Positions 53,638 through 63,956 are shown, counted from the first letter of the stretch. The stretch: 64,000 nt of DNA from Niallia endozanthoxylica (GCF_008710145.1 NZ_VYKL01000004.1:1-64000); one strand, 5' to 3'. Numbers and translations are program-made. Notes: generated by a model from the letters alone, not told the origin.

Positions 53638-54255
53638 TTATGCATTTTTCATTATGATAGTTTCTAACGTATTGGCAACACTTTGGCAGTAATCAGCTAT
53701 ATCTTCTAGGTTTTCATAAATTTCTTTGTACTGAATGATTTTAATTGGATCTTTTTCAACAGAGAACAAATGTTTAATTGATTGTCTTCGAATACCGTCA
53801 CATTTTGATTCATAATCTTTAATCTTGATTGCATGGTCGCGAATTTGTGGAAGCTTTTTCGTTGCAAGAAGATCGATTGAATCTTGAATTTCATGTGTAC
53901 AGTTTTTAATGGCATCAACGAATTTCAGCATGAAATCATCAGCCACGGTAATAGAATACATTTCAAATAGAGCGGAACAATGTTCAAGACCATCTAATAC
54001 ATCATCCATGCTCATTGCTAGTGCAAGAATGTCTTCTCTTTCGATAGGTGTGATAAAGGCATTATTCAATTCTTTGATGACATCATGGATATATGTATCT
54101 CCTTTTGTCTCATAGTCTTTCATTGTTTCGGAAAAGATTTTTAAATCACTGACATTCTTTAATTTATAATCATAGAAATAGTTTGTTGCTTCCTTCAAAT
54201 TAGAAGAAATGTTGTTTAGTAAAGTAGAGAATTTATCCTTTTTCTTGAATACCAT
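53638..54255 (-). CDS. DUF47-family Pit accessory protein (PhoU-like)
   Basis: 205 residues, all helical. DVLDGLEHCSALFEMYSI and ENLEDIADYCQSVANTLE are the two PhoU-like segments with metal-binding acidic residues. Members control the activity of the adjacent Pit transporter. It is the first gene of the two-gene operon. GGGGGTAAC precedes the ATG. Confidence 0.88.
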   Translation of the reverse strand: MVFKKKDKFSTLLNNISSNLKEATNYFYDYKLKNVSDLKIFSETMKDYETKGDTYIHDVIKELNNAFITPIEREDILALAMSMDDVLDGLEHCSALFEMYSITVADDFMLKFVDAIKNCTHEIQDSIDLLATKKLPQIRDHAIKIKDYESKCDGIRRQSIKHLFSVEKDPIKIIQYKEIYENLEDIADYCQSVANTLETIIMKNA

Positions 54256-54504
54256 TTTGTTACCCCCAATTATTTATCCACTTTTTCCAAATAAGCCTAG
54301 ATAATTTTATAAGAAAAATGTCGAATGTTAAAGTAATTTCACGAAAAATTTACATAAAATTAATATTAACAGACTTGCTATCTTTATAATGTATTTTTGT
54401 ACTATATAATATTTGTTTGATTAAAGGATTTATGTGTGTATTTTATTCAATCTATCTAATATTAGTGTTAAGCTATGGTTAAATTAGGTAATGGAGGTGC
54501 TAAA

Positions 54505-55329
54505 ATGGTCATAAGCATAAATCATAAAATTCGTTTGCACAACGGAATAGACATGCCGCAGTTTGGTCTAGGTGTTTATAAAGTGGAGGACGGAAGCGTT
54601 GCTGTTGATACGGTAAAAATGGCCTTAAGCGTAGGGTATCGCTCCATCGATACGGCTGCGTTCTATGATAACGAAGAGGGAGTCGGTCAAGCGCTGAAGG
54701 AAAGCGAGATTCCGAGGGAGGACATCTTTGTAACAACAAAGGTTTGGAATACGGATCAAGGCTATGAAGAAACACTTGCAGCTTTTGAACAAAGCCGTAA
54801 AAAGCTTGGTTTGGATTATATTGATTTATATTTAGTTCATTGGCCTGTAAAGGATAAATATATACATACTTGGAAAGCTTTAGAGAAGCTATACCAAGAG
54901 GGAGTAATAAAAGCAATCGGTGTGAGTAACTTTCAAATTTATCATTTAGAGAATTTATTCTCCCATGCGAACGAAAAACCAGTTTTGAATCAAATCGAAC
55001 TTCACCCTTTATTGATACAACAAAGGGTAAGGGCTTTTTGTAGTGAAAACGATATTGCTGTTGAAGCATGGTCGCCGATTGCCAGAGGAAATTTAATAGA
55101 AAATCCTATCTTACAGTCAATTGCTGAGAAGTATGGAAAAACAAGCACACAGGTGATTTTAAGATGGCATTTGCAAAATGATATTATTGTTATTCCGAAA
55201 TCTGTGACACCATCTAGAATAAAAGAGAATGCGGATATTTTTAATTTCTCATTAACAAATGAGGATATGGAAAAAATCAATGGATTAAATGAAAATAAAC
55301 GATTCGGTCCAAATCCAGATGACTTCTAA
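54505..55329 (+). CDS. Aldo-keto reductase (YvgN/YtbE-like)
   Basis: 274 residues, complete TIM barrel. Catalytic tetrad visible: Asp and Tyr in SIDTAAFYDNE, Lys in VTTKVW, His in LVHWPV. NADPH-binding is in VIPKSVTPSRIKEN. B. subtilis homologues detoxify methylglyoxal and related aldehydes. GGAGGT stands before the ATG at 54505; a TTG/ATG frame ten codons upstream is not needed. Confidence 0.9.
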   Translation: MVISINHKIRLHNGIDMPQFGLGVYKVEDGSVAVDTVKMALSVGYRSIDTAAFYDNEEGVGQALKESEIPREDIFVTTKVWNTDQGYEETLAAFEQSRKKLGLDYIDLYLVHWPVKDKYIHTWKALEKLYQEGVIKAIGVSNFQIYHLENLFSHANEKPVLNQIELHPLLIQQRVRAFCSENDIAVEAWSPIARGNLIENPILQSIAEKYGKTSTQVILRWHLQNDIIVIPKSVTPSRIKENADIFNFSLTNEDMEKINGLNENKRFGPNPDDF

Positions 55330-55338
55330 ATATAACAA

Positions 55339-55379
55339 TACATAAAAAAATCCTGCACACTTGCAGGATTTTTTATGTA
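55339..55379. terminator. Shared terminator
   Basis: TACATAAAAAAATCCTGCA / TGCAGGATTTTTTATGTA, serving the reductase gene and the converging pseudouridine synthase gene. Confidence 0.92.
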
Positions 55380-55380
55380 T

Positions 55381-56301
55381 CTAAATAGAATAGGGGTCAA
55401 TTCCCGTAAAAATATTTTGGGTATCAAGAAATGGAGCATGGCATGTGATTGTTTCTTCTGTAATTGGATGGACAAATTCCAGTTTTATGGCATGTAATGC
55501 CTGACGCGAAAATATCGGTTTCCCTCCGTAAAGAAGGTCCCCCGCCAAAGGAAATCCTATATGGCTGAAATGCACACGGATTTGATGTGTCCTTCCAGTT
55601 TCAAGGAAGCATTTTACCAGTGTGAGATTCTGCTTTTTATTGGTTTGCAAGACCTCAAAATGAGTGACAGCCCTCTGACCGGATGGAGAGACTCGTCTTC
55701 TTGTTGCATGATGGCGATCTCGTCCGATTGGTTCCTTAATGGTCCCTTTTTTGGCTGTTATGATTCCCTGAACGAGAGCTAGATAGGTCCGCTTAATTTC
55801 CCTCTTTTCAAGCATTTGATCAAGTATAGAGCCGATGAAAGGATGTTTGGCAAATAGCACGGCTCCGGTTGTATCACGATCAAGTCTGTGAACATGCTTA
55901 ACTTGTCGATATTCTGCATTTGAAAGGAGATGATAGGCTACTGCATTTGATAGTGTATCTGTTTCTTCTGGGACATTGGGATGTGTATCCATTTTAGCCG
56001 GTTTATTGACAACGATTAAATGATCATCTTCATATAAAATGGATAATTCATGATAGGATGGCTGAATTCCGAATTCCTGCTCGGAAAAAAAACGGATGGC
56101 TAGACGATCATTTAAGTTTAATGCAGCCGTCCAATCAGCTGGTTGGCCATTTACTTTTACGCCTTTTTCCATTCGTAAAGAATGGGTTAGTTTTTTAGGT
56201 GCCTGCCAAAAGGTCCGAAATATTTCCTGGACAGAATAGTTTGTCCATTTTTCCGGAACAATGATTTCCAGCCACTCACCTTTCCGACTTGTTTCAATCA
56301 T
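55381..56301 (-). CDS. RluA-family pseudouridine synthase (YhcT-like)
   Basis: 306 residues. A modified S4-like start is followed by the catalytic motif HRLDRDTTG (Asp is the nucleophile) and the family segments IVVNKPAKMDTHP and GRTHQIRVHFSHIGFPLAGD. It isomerises uridines in rRNA or tRNA. Length and the divergent YhcU-like neighbour match B. subtilis yhcT-yhcU. AAAAGGAGC lies before the ATG. Confidence 0.9.
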   Translation of the reverse strand: MIETSRKGEWLEIIVPEKWTNYSVQEIFRTFWQAPKKLTHSLRMEKGVKVNGQPADWTAALNLNDRLAIRFFSEQEFGIQPSYHELSILYEDDHLIVVNKPAKMDTHPNVPEETDTLSNAVAYHLLSNAEYRQVKHVHRLDRDTTGAVLFAKHPFIGSILDQMLEKREIKRTYLALVQGIITAKKGTIKEPIGRDRHHATRRRVSPSGQRAVTHFEVLQTNKKQNLTLVKCFLETGRTHQIRVHFSHIGFPLAGDLLYGGKPIFSRQALHAIKLEFVHPITEETITCHAPFLDTQNIFTGIDPYSI

Positions 56302-56429
56302 AAAAAGCTCCTTTTATCCATTTTCTCTTGCTTGTGGTGTGAATTACCACCATGATATCACACGATAATATGTTATTCTATGTATATCTAACATGGATGA
56401 ATATTGAGTAGTTAAAGGTGGGGTATTTT

Positions 56430-56828
56430 GTGAAGGTGGTTTTTGCTTCAACTCCAGATCAGCAAGAAAAAATTATGGAGTTAATTAGGCAACTGTATTC
56501 AGATGTATTTCCGAATTATTTTTCAGATGATGAAATTGCTAAGTTTGAAAGGCTTAACGTATTACATATTTCGTCGAGCCAATTTGAAAAATTGGATACG
56601 TTAAAAGATGCTTTTCAAGTGATTACAAGCTTACAAACATTAATTTCGATTCTTGAAAGTGAGAGTCTAGATGAGCAGTATATTGAAACATACTATAAAA
56701 ATATATCTATTCTAGAACAATACGGTTTGAATTTTCCATTTGAATTTCAGCAGTTCGTTGACTTAAAAATAACAGGAAATAATGAATTAAGTATCTATTC
56801 AAAAGCTGCAAATGAATTGCTTATATAG
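56430..56828 (+). CDS. YhcU-like protein (DUF5365)
   Basis: 132 residues; B. subtilis YhcU is 131. Mixed alpha-beta with IMELIRQLYSDVFPNYFSDDEI and a helical end. Function unknown. The GTG at 56430 follows AAAGGTGGGG with six bases between; a GTG four codons earlier sits inside that site. Divergent from the YhcT-like gene, as in B. subtilis. Confidence 0.78.
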   Translation: MKVVFASTPDQQEKIMELIRQLYSDVFPNYFSDDEIAKFERLNVLHISSSQFEKLDTLKDAFQVITSLQTLISILESESLDEQYIETYYKNISILEQYGLNFPFEFQQFVDLKITGNNELSIYSKAANELLI

Positions 56829-56830
56829 AG

Positions 56831-56866
56831 AAAAATAAAAGGCTGCCTATGCAGCCTTTTATTTTT
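56831..56866. terminator. Shared terminator
   Basis: AAATAAAAGGCTGC - CTAT - GCAGCCTTTTATTT between converging genes; it overlaps the last codons of the thioredoxin-like gene. Confidence 0.9.
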
Positions 56867-57332
56867 CTTGACTATTCTCAAGAAACCATTGTCTGTATTC
56901 TGCTTCACTCGTTAAGCCTGTAATTCTGGCCGCTTCTTTTCCATCTTTATATTGAATAATTGTTGGTGTTTCCTGAATGCCGTAATCATCCCATCCCTGC
57001 TCAAATTCGAGTAGATTATATTGTACCAGGTCAATCCCCATCTCTTCAGCTAATGGTGAAAGAATGGGGGTTGCTTCTTTACAATAAGGGCAGGTTGACT
57101 GGAAATAATAAACTGTCATATCTTCCTTGTCATTTAATTTTTGTTCAAGCTCGTCTGGTAAGATAATGTTTTGGTAATTTTCATCTTCTAATAGGGCTAC
57201 GGTTTCCGGATGAAGGGTGTCTTTTCCATATGGATTATCTTCCACTTTTTCGCTGTTTTGCATGTTCGTAAGGACAGCGACTCCAGTAAATAAAACAATA
57301 ATGATAGCTAAAAATATAAGTACTTTTTTCAT
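56859..57332 (-). CDS. Membrane-anchored thioredoxin-like protein
   Basis: 157 residues. N-terminal membrane anchor (residues 3-22), then a thioredoxin fold outside the cell with C81-P-Y-C84 and cis-Pro in ETPTIIQYKDG. It is coupled to bdbC (one base apart), so it is probably the thiol oxidase or reductase that BdbC recycles, a BdbD/BdbA-like role. CPYC suggests an oxidising or isomerase-like potential. Confidence 0.85.
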   Translation of the reverse strand: MKKVLIFLAIIIVLFTGVAVLTNMQNSEKVEDNPYGKDTLHPETVALLEDENYQNIILPDELEQKLNDKEDMTVYYFQSTCPYCKEATPILSPLAEEMGIDLVQYNLLEFEQGWDDYGIQETPTIIQYKDGKEAARITGLTSEAEYRQWFLENSQEK

Positions 57333-57333
57333 C

Positions 57334-57768
57334 TTATCTCTCCTTTGATTGTTTCCAGATGAGAATACTGCAAATGAAGATAATAATAAATGCAGTTAGT
57401 GCTAAAAATGGAATGGAAATAAATCCAAACCAATTGATGTACTGACCTGTGCATGGAACTCTTCCGCAGGCTGGTGCAAAATCGGCAAGAAAGCTTAGTT
57501 TTTGTATTGAATAGTGATAAATAGAAATACTGCCTCCGACTGCCGATAAAATCATGGAGTACAGTGCCATCTTATAATCCTTTTTTACATAAGCAATCCC
57601 TAATAAAATCGTTAAGGGATACATAAGGATACGCTGATACCAGCACAGCTCACAGGGCTCGAATTGACGAATTTCCGAAAAATACAAGCTGCCAAACATA
57701 GCTATGACAGAGGCTGCCCAGGCGGTGAAAAGGAGTGGCTCTCGTTTATCTTTTTGATTTTTTACCAT
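57334..57768 (-). CDS. bdbC: Disulfide bond formation protein BdbC (DsbB-like)
   Basis: 144 residues, four membrane helices. First redox pair C39-E-L-C42 in EPCELCWYQRILMYP, second pair in CGRVPC near residue 101. It re-oxidises an extracytoplasmic thiol oxidase and hands electrons to quinone. First of the two-gene operon with the thioredoxin-like gene. Confidence 0.92.
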   Translation of the reverse strand: MVKNQKDKREPLLFTAWAASVIAMFGSLYFSEIRQFEPCELCWYQRILMYPLTILLGIAYVKKDYKMALYSMILSAVGGSISIYHYSIQKLSFLADFAPACGRVPCTGQYINWFGFISIPFLALTAFIIIFICSILIWKQSKER

Positions 57769-58000
57769 TTTTGACTCCTTAAGAAAATAGTATTAGCTTG
57801 TACAAATTATTCCATCTATTTTGAATTATATATGGGAAATGGAAAAGGTGTAAATAAAAAGCCGAAGTTTGTTGTTTTTTTTCTACTAGATGAATCGGGG
57901 CACTTCTTTATTAATTGGTATATTTCCTGTATATTTTAAAGAGTACCTCATATTAAGCTTATAATGTGATAAAGATGGATTGATTCAGGAGGGTTACATA

Positions 58001-59743
58001 ATGAATTGGAAGCAAAAGGCTGAAAAATGGATTCAATATGATGGGTTAGATAAAGTTGTTAAAGAACAATTAGATAAGATTAAAAATGATGACAAGAGCC
58101 TTGAAGAGGCATTTTATAAAGATTTAGAGTTTGGAACAGGGGGAATGAGAGGAGAGATTGGTGCTGGCACGAATCGAATGAACCTCTATACGATACGAAA
58201 GGCTACAGCCGGACTTGCTGCTTATATTGAGGCAAATGGATTTGAGGCTAAAAAAAGAGGGGTAGTCATTGCTTATGATTCAAGGCACTTCTCTCCGGAA
58301 TTTGCCATGGAAGCTGCTAAAACATTGGCATCGAGAGATATTCAAACCTATGTATTTGATGCATTACGACCAACACCAGAGTTATCATTTGCCGTCCGTT
58401 ATTTACAGGCTTTCTCTGGTATTGTTATTACAGCAAGCCATAATCCGCCTGAATACAATGGATATAAAGTATATGGACCGGATGGGGGACAGCTGCCTCC
58501 TGAAGGAGCAGATGTAATTATTGCAAAGATAAACGAGATTGAAAATGAATTATTAATCGAAGTAGAAGACCAACAAGAATTAATGGATAAGGGCTTAATT
58601 ACGATTATTGGTCAAGAAATAGATCAAGCGTACAATGAAAAGCTAATGACCATTTCAGAGAATCCTGCTATTGCAGATGAAGTGGATGTGAAAGTCGTAT
58701 TTACGCCGCTCCATGGTACAGGAAATATCCCGGTTAGAAATGGGTTAAAGTCCTTAAAGTATCAGCATGTGTCAGTTGTTAAAGAACAAGAATTACCTGA
58801 CCCAGAATTTTCGACAGTAAGTAGTCCAAATCCGGAGGAGCACGCTGCTTTTACATTGGCGATTGAGGAAGGGAACAGGATAGGCGCAGATCTTTTGATT
58901 GCAACAGACCCGGATGCAGACAGATTGGGTATTGCAGTCAAAAATGATAAGGATGAATATGTCGTTCTGACTGGAAATCAAACAGGTGCTATTCTTTTGC
59001 ATTACATTTTATCTGAGAAGCAGGCAAAGGGTACTTTACCGAGGAATGGTGTAATGATCAAAACCATTGTTACAAGTGAATTAGGAAGGAAAATTGCCGA
59101 ATCCTTTGGTGTAACAACGCTGGATGTCTTAACCGGATTTAAGTTTATTGGAGAAAAAATAAAGGAATATGAAACAACTGGTGAATATAAATTTTTGTTT
59201 GGCTATGAGGAAAGCTACGGTTATTTAATTGGGGACTTTGTACGTGATAAAGACGCAGTCCAGGCAGCGCTCTTGGCGACTGAGGTAAGTGCTTACTATA
59301 AAAAGAAGGGCATGAGCCTGAATGATGCGCTGCTTTCTATTTTTAATCAATACGGCTATTTCCAGGAGGGTCTTCGTTCTTTAACATTAAAAGGGAAGGA
59401 CGGGGCTGAATTAATTCAAAAAACACTTGCATCCTTCCGCTCTACTCCGCTTAAAACATTAGACGGTTTAAAGGTTTCTGCAGTAGAAGATTATTTAACC
59501 TCTTCTCGAATCGAAGCAGATGGAGCAGAGAAGGCGATTACCCTGCCAAAATCAAATGTGCTTAAATATTATTTTGAAGACGGGACCTGGATTTGCTTAA
59601 GGCCATCTGGAACAGAACCAAAAGTGAAATTTTATTTCAGTGTGCATGGTTCAAGTTTACAAGAGAGTAAGCAAAAGCTGGAAAATATTGAAAAGAAATT
59701 TATGGAGCTTGTTGAACAAAAAATAGCTGATTTGTCAAAATAA
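58001..59743 (+). CDS. pgcA: Phosphoglucomutase (alpha-phosphohexomutase family)
   Basis: 580 residues. The phosphoserine loop [13 protein letters not shown], metal loop DPDADRLG, sugar loop GYEESYGYL and phosphate loop [12 protein letters not shown] are all present. It interconverts glucose-6-phosphate and glucose-1-phosphate, feeding UDP-glucose synthesis by GalU (28910-29809). AGGAGGG stands before the ATG at 58001; an in-frame start seven codons upstream has no ribosome site. Confidence 0.93.
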   Translation: MNWKQKAEKWIQYDGLDKVVKEQLDKIKNDDKSLEEAFYKDLEFGTGGMRGEIGAGTNRMNLYTIRKATAGLAAYIEANGFEAKKRGVVIAYDSRHFSPEFAMEAAKTLASRDIQTYVFDALRPTPELSFAVRYLQAFSGIVITASHNPPEYNGYKVYGPDGGQLPPEGADVIIAKINEIENELLIEVEDQQELMDKGLITIIGQEIDQAYNEKLMTISENPAIADEVDVKVVFTPLHGTGNIPVRNGLKSLKYQHVSVVKEQELPDPEFSTVSSPNPEEHAAFTLAIEEGNRIGADLLIATDPDADRLGIAVKNDKDEYVVLTGNQTGAILLHYILSEKQAKGTLPRNGVMIKTIVTSELGRKIAESFGVTTLDVLTGFKFIGEKIKEYETTGEYKFLFGYEESYGYLIGDFVRDKDAVQAALLATEVSAYYKKKGMSLNDALLSIFNQYGYFQEGLRSLTLKGKDGAELIQKTLASFRSTPLKTLDGLKVSAVEDYLTSSRIEADGAEKAITLPKSNVLKYYFEDGTWICLRPSGTEPKVKFYFSVHGSSLQESKQKLENIEKKFMELVEQKIADLSK

Positions 59744-59752
59744 AGCATTTTA

Positions 59753-59789
59753 AAAAACACGGATTCTTGTAGGAAGAACCCGTGTTTTT
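59753..59789 (+). terminator. pgcA terminator
   Basis: AAAACACGG ... CCGTGTTTTT stem with T's. Confidence 0.85.
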
Positions 59790-59812
59790 GTATTTTCTTG
59801 AGAGTCAGCCTC

Positions 59813-60064
59813 TCATTTCAACATGTATTGTGTTTCTTCTGTTATATTGTAATCATGCAGTTCAAGTGCATGATCAATATATCTAAGTAAAGAATATAGA
59901 TGTTTTTCGATGATGGAATAATCCTTTTCAAAATTATAGGCATGAAGAAAATGTTCAATTTTCTTTGCCAAAAAGTTGTCGGATGTTCTTACCATAAGGA
60001 TTAATAAGTTATCCCATTCCGAGCGGTGTGTATAATATAATGCCCGGTCATAATCCATAGTCAT
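59813..60064 (-). CDS. yhdB: YhdB-like small protein
   Basis: 83 residues, helical, Tyr/His/Leu-rich: DYDRALYYTHRSEWDNLLIL and EHFLHAYNFEKDYSIIEKHL. It matches B. subtilis YhdB in size and in lying next to spoVR. Function unknown. GGAGGAGAGG precedes the ATG at 60064; a TTG one codon before is possible. Confidence 0.75.
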   Translation of the reverse strand: MTMDYDRALYYTHRSEWDNLLILMVRTSDNFLAKKIEHFLHAYNFEKDYSIIEKHLYSLLRYIDHALELHDYNITEETQYMLK

Positions 60065-60261
60065 CAAATCCTCTCCTCCTCCTTTGTCTTTAAGGAGTTG
60101 ATATTAGTGTATGAAGGAACAAAAAAATATTACAGTGTAAATGTTGGACACAATATAAAACAACAAACGTTCCAGTATGCTTTTGCACATTCTTTACAAG
60201 TTCAGTACACATATCTTTGGCAAGTTGCATTTCCTTTTCATTAATTGCTTGACACAAATAT

Positions 60262-60290
60262 TCATCATTCAGCTTTTTCCCTCATACATT
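60262..60290 (+). promoter_or_regulatory. spoVR: Possible sigma-E-type promoter of spoVR
   Basis: CATACATT (60283-60290) is the same -10 as at prkA, 32 bases before the spoVR start. The -35 (TCATCATT, 60262-60269, 13-base spacer) is weaker. B. subtilis spoVR is a sigma-E gene. Confidence 0.5.
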
Positions 60291-60321
60291 GTGATATGGA
60301 AGCATGAAGGGAGAGAGTGGG

Positions 60322-61731
60322 ATGAACGAAGCAGAAAGGAAAGAGCTCGAATATGCAATAGCTGAGATTACAGAGATTGCTTCAGGTTTTGGACTTGATT
60401 ACTATCCTATGCGTTATGAAATATGCCCAGCAGATATTATCTATACTTTTGGAGCATACGGAATGCCTACACGCTTTTCACACTGGAGCTTTGGAAAGCA
60501 ATTTCATAAAATGAAGCTTCATTACGATCTTGGCTTATCAAAGATTTATGAACTTGTTATTAATTCAGACCCTTGCTATGCCTTTTTACTTGATTCAAAT
60601 TCACTTATTCAAAATAAATTAATTGTTGCTCACGTATTGGCACACTGTGATTTCTTTAAAAATAATGTCCGTTTTCAAAACACGAAAAGAGAAATGGTTG
60701 AGAGCATGGCAGCAACGGCTGACCGAATCAGGCAATACGAAATACTGCATGGGAAACAAGAGGTAGAGTTATTTCTAGATGCTGTATTGGCTATTGAAGA
60801 ACATATTGATCCGTCATTAATGAGGCCGAAGTTGGCATGGAATTTAGAGGATAATGATTTTGAAGAAGAGGTAAAAAAATCTACGCAGTATGATGATTTA
60901 TGGTCGCTTGATGAAGTGAAGACGGCAAAAGAAGATACAAAAAAACAGCGGAAATTCCCACCAAAGCCTGAAAAGGATTTATTACTGTTTATTGAATCGT
61001 ATAGTCGTGAACTGACTGACTGGCAGCGGGATATATTAACCATGATGCGCGAAGAAATGCTTTATTTCTGGCCGCAACTGGAAACAAAAATTATGAATGA
61101 GGGCTGGGCTTCTTATTGGCATCAGCGGATTTTGCGGGAAATGGATTTAACAAGTGCTGAGGCGTTAGAGTTCGCAAAATTAAATGCAGGTGTTGTACAG
61201 CCTTCACGTACAAGCATTAATCCATATTACTTAGGATTGAAAATTTTTGAAGATATTGAAGAAAGATATAACAATCCAACAGATGAAATGCAAAAAAGAG
61301 GAGTAGTACCAGGTTCAGGCCGGGAGAAAATGTTTGAAGTTCGTGAAATTGAATCGGATATTTCTTTTTTACGTAATTATTTAACGAAAGACTTGGTTAT
61401 GCGTGAAGATATGTATTTATTCCAGAAACAAGGAAAAGAGTATAAAATTGTCGGGAAGGAATGGGAGCAGGTCCGTGATCAACTTGTAAACATGCGGGTA
61501 AATGGGGGATTTCCGTATATTACTGTTAATGATGGGGATTATATGAAGAGTGGAGAGCTCTATTTAAAGCATTGGTACGAAGGAATTGAATTGGACTTAC
61601 GTTACTTAGAAAAGGTTCTGCCATATGTACATCAACTATGGGGAAGAGCCGTCCATCTTGAAACGATAAGCGAAGAAAGACATATTTTATTTACGTATGA
61701 TGGTAAAAATATTCAACGAAAATTTATTTAA
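60322..61731 (+). CDS. spoVR: SpoVR, stage V sporulation protein
   Basis: 469 residues (468 in B. subtilis). Hallmarks: [49 protein letters not shown] and [13 protein letters not shown]. It is needed for spore cortex formation; a direct biochemical activity is not known. GGGAGAGAGTGGG precedes the ATG at 60322; a start six codons earlier overlaps this site. It is the third member of the PrkA-YhbH-SpoVR set in this window. Confidence 0.94.
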   Translation: MNEAERKELEYAIAEITEIASGFGLDYYPMRYEICPADIIYTFGAYGMPTRFSHWSFGKQFHKMKLHYDLGLSKIYELVINSDPCYAFLLDSNSLIQNKLIVAHVLAHCDFFKNNVRFQNTKREMVESMAATADRIRQYEILHGKQEVELFLDAVLAIEEHIDPSLMRPKLAWNLEDNDFEEEVKKSTQYDDLWSLDEVKTAKEDTKKQRKFPPKPEKDLLLFIESYSRELTDWQRDILTMMREEMLYFWPQLETKIMNEGWASYWHQRILREMDLTSAEALEFAKLNAGVVQPSRTSINPYYLGLKIFEDIEERYNNPTDEMQKRGVVPGSGREKMFEVREIESDISFLRNYLTKDLVMREDMYLFQKQGKEYKIVGKEWEQVRDQLVNMRVNGGFPYITVNDGDYMKSGELYLKHWYEGIELDLRYLEKVLPYVHQLWGRAVHLETISEERHILFTYDGKNIQRKFI

Positions 61732-61760
61732 CATCCTAATTTTATTTCTTTTACATGAAA

Positions 61761-61799
61761 GGAGGCTGCACTTTTACTTAGTGACAGCCTCTTGTTTTA
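61761..61799 (+). terminator. spoVR terminator
   Basis: GAGGCTG ... CAGCCTC stem, then TTGTTTTATTT. Confidence 0.75.
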
Positions 61800-61975
61800 T
61801 TTCTATACAATTCCAGAGTGAATAAAGTCTAAGGCTGCAGCTACTAGAAAAAGGAATGTGAGTTTCTTGATTTTATGTATACGCACGAAAGAAAATCGGC
61901 TAATATTAAGATAACGAGATGGCTCTTACCTGTTTTGATAAGCAGCCTATAGGCATTATATAAAGGGGATGGATT

Positions 61976-62998
61976 ATGAATGAACTTACAAAATTGCTGC
62001 AAAATAAAGGGTTAAAAAGAATATTCATTTTTGTACTTATCCTTCTAATTTTATACAGTATGAAAAGCATGATTAATTTTATTTTGCTTACATTTATTTT
62101 TTCCTTTCTAATGGATCGTTTAGTTACCTTTGTTACAAAAAGGATCCCTATTAATAGGAAATTGACTGTATTAGTATCCTATACTCTTATTGTTGGCTTT
62201 TTATCTTATGGGATTGTGAAATACTTACCAATTGTAATCTTTGAGATTACGGCGTTGATTAAACAGGTGACAGCCTTTTATAAACAGCCACAAGAAAATG
62301 CCATAATGAATTACTTAGTTAGTATGCTCGAGAAAAATCAAATATCTCAATACTTGGAGCAGGGTCTGACTTTTGTAATTGGATATTTTACTAATTTTAG
62401 CCAACTAGCATTACAAGTTTTTCTAGCTCTTTTACTAAGTTTATTTTTCTTATTGGAGAAGCCAAGACTGGTTGCTTTTACAAAGAAATTTAAAAATAGC
62501 AAACTTGCTGCTTTTTATACTGAAATTGAATTCTTTGGCGGGAAATTTGCCCGGACATTTGGAAAGGTTATTGAAGCACAATTTATTATTGCGATTGTAA
62601 ACTGTGCTTTATCGGTTATAGCCCTGTCTATCATGGGGTTTCCGCAATTGTTTGGATTAGCAATTATGATTTTCTTTCTGGGGCTTATTCCAGTCGCAGG
62701 GGTTATTATTTCTCTGATTCCGCTTTGTCTAATTGCTTATACGATCGGCGGATTTATCCAGGTTGTATATATCTTAATTACGATTGCGATTATCCATGCA
62801 ATTGAGGCCTATATATTAAATCCAAAGCTTATGAGTTCAAAAACAGATCTCCCTATTTTTTATACATTTATTGTGTTAATTTTCTCAGAACATTTCTTTG
62901 GGGTTTGGGGATTAATCATCGGTATTCCGATTTTTGTTTTCTTACTTGATGTATTAGAAGTTACGAATCGTGAAGAAATGAATACAGAAAAAAGCTGA
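61976..62998 (+). CDS. AI-2E-family membrane protein
   Basis: 340 residues with about eight membrane helices in the AI-2E family arrangement: LLLSLFFLLEKPRLVAFTKK, GKFARTFGKVIEAQFIIAIV, GLIPVAGVIISLIPLC and LNPKLMSSKTDLP. Named members export small molecules or act as Na/H antiporters, so the substrate is open. AAAGGGG precedes the ATG. Monocistronic; a terminator follows. Confidence 0.87.
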   Translation: MNELTKLLQNKGLKRIFIFVLILLILYSMKSMINFILLTFIFSFLMDRLVTFVTKRIPINRKLTVLVSYTLIVGFLSYGIVKYLPIVIFEITALIKQVTAFYKQPQENAIMNYLVSMLEKNQISQYLEQGLTFVIGYFTNFSQLALQVFLALLLSLFFLLEKPRLVAFTKKFKNSKLAAFYTEIEFFGGKFARTFGKVIEAQFIIAIVNCALSVIALSIMGFPQLFGLAIMIFFLGLIPVAGVIISLIPLCLIAYTIGGFIQVVYILITIAIIHAIEAYILNPKLMSSKTDLPIFYTFIVLIFSEHFFGVWGLIIGIPIFVFLLDVLEVTNREEMNTEKS

Positions 62999-63018
62999 GT
63001 TGATCTCAGCTTTTTTTG
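62989..63018. terminator. Terminator after the AI-2E-family gene
   Basis: AAAAAAGCTGAG - TTGAT - CTCAGCTTTTTTT; T and A runs on both sides suit the converging YitT-family gene too. Confidence 0.9.
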
Positions 63019-63062
63019 TTCTTTCATTGTATAGGTTTAGGAGGAACATTGTATTTGAAGAC

Positions 63063-63956
63063 TTAGTGGATTGCTTTTTTCTTAAATCTTCCTCCGCGGA
63101 CTTCTGATATGTTTGCTACGGCAAGGAATGCGGAAGAATCAATTTCTTCAACAATTGATTTCAGCTTTGCTTCTTCTAACCTTGTAATGACACAGAATAT
63201 GACTTTTTTATCGTCTCCTGTATATGCACCTTCACCGGTTAAATAGGTTACACCTCGTCCTAAACGGGCTAAGATAGCTTCTCCGAGTACTTTGTGATTG
63301 TCGCTGATAATCCAGGCAGATTTTGACTCATCGAAACCTATTATCATAATATCAATTACTTTGTAGGCGATGAAATAAGCAATCAGTGAATACATTGCTC
63401 GATCCCAGCCAAAAACAAAGCCGGCAATTCCAAAAATGAAAATATTAAAGAACATGACCACTTCACCAACGGAGAAAGGCAGTTTTTTATTGAGAAGAAT
63501 GGCCATAATTTCAGTGCCATCTAATGATCCTCCGAAGCGAATAACGGTTCCAACACCAGCTCCTAATACAATCCCGCCAAAGACGGTTGCTAAAAGAGGG
63601 TCTTCTGTAAAGACAGGTACTTCATGAAGTAAAGAGGTTGTGATTGATAGAATGGTAATACCTAAAAGAGTAGATAAAGCGAAGGTTTTTCCAATTTGTT
63701 TATATCCAATATAGAAAAATGGAATATTTAATATAAAGATAAAGAGTCCTAACTTCCAGTCTGTTAAGTGAGATAAGATAATGGATATTCCGACGATTCC
63801 TCCGTCGAGGATTTGGTTGGGGACGAGAAACTCTTCTAGGCCGACTCCCATTAATATTGACCCGAAGATAATAAAGAAAGTTCTTTTTGCAATTTGTACG
63901 GCTGTTAACTTTTTATGGTTTATTGCAGCCATTACATTCTGTGGCGTTGGTTCCAT
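63063..63956 (-). CDS. YitT-family membrane protein with DUF2179 domain
   Basis: 297 residues. Five or six membrane helices (start about residue 25; the block GLEEFLVPNQILDGGIVGIS and RFGGSLDGTEIMAIL are family marks), then a cytoplasmic DUF2179 domain (about 210-290, with VTYLTGEGAYTGDDKKVIF). Function unknown; the ACT-like DUF2179 end hints at ligand binding. GGGGGAAAATGG stands before the ATG. Confidence 0.88.
   Translation of the reverse strand: MEPTPQNVMAAINHKKLTAVQIAKRTFFIIFGSILMGVGLEEFLVPNQILDGGIVGISIILSHLTDWKLGLFIFILNIPFFYIGYKQIGKTFALSTLLGITILSITTSLLHEVPVFTEDPLLATVFGGIVLGAGVGTVIRFGGSLDGTEIMAILLNKKLPFSVGEVVMFFNIFIFGIAGFVFGWDRAMYSLIAYFIAYKVIDIMIIGFDESKSAWIISDNHKVLGEAILARLGRGVTYLTGEGAYTGDDKKVIFCVITRLEEAKLKSIVEEIDSSAFLAVANISEVRGGRFKKKAIH

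Noticed and set aside
54509..55069. 186-codon open frame opposite the aldo-keto reductase
   Set aside because: Lies wholly antisense to a complete gene with all catalytic residues; composition is that of a shadow frame.
61801..61895. Short minus-strand frame (27 codons, GTG start) with a membrane-helix-like sequence after spoVR
   Set aside because: Protein-like composition, but no ribosome site before the GTG and no conserved feature recognised; too weak to list as a gene.
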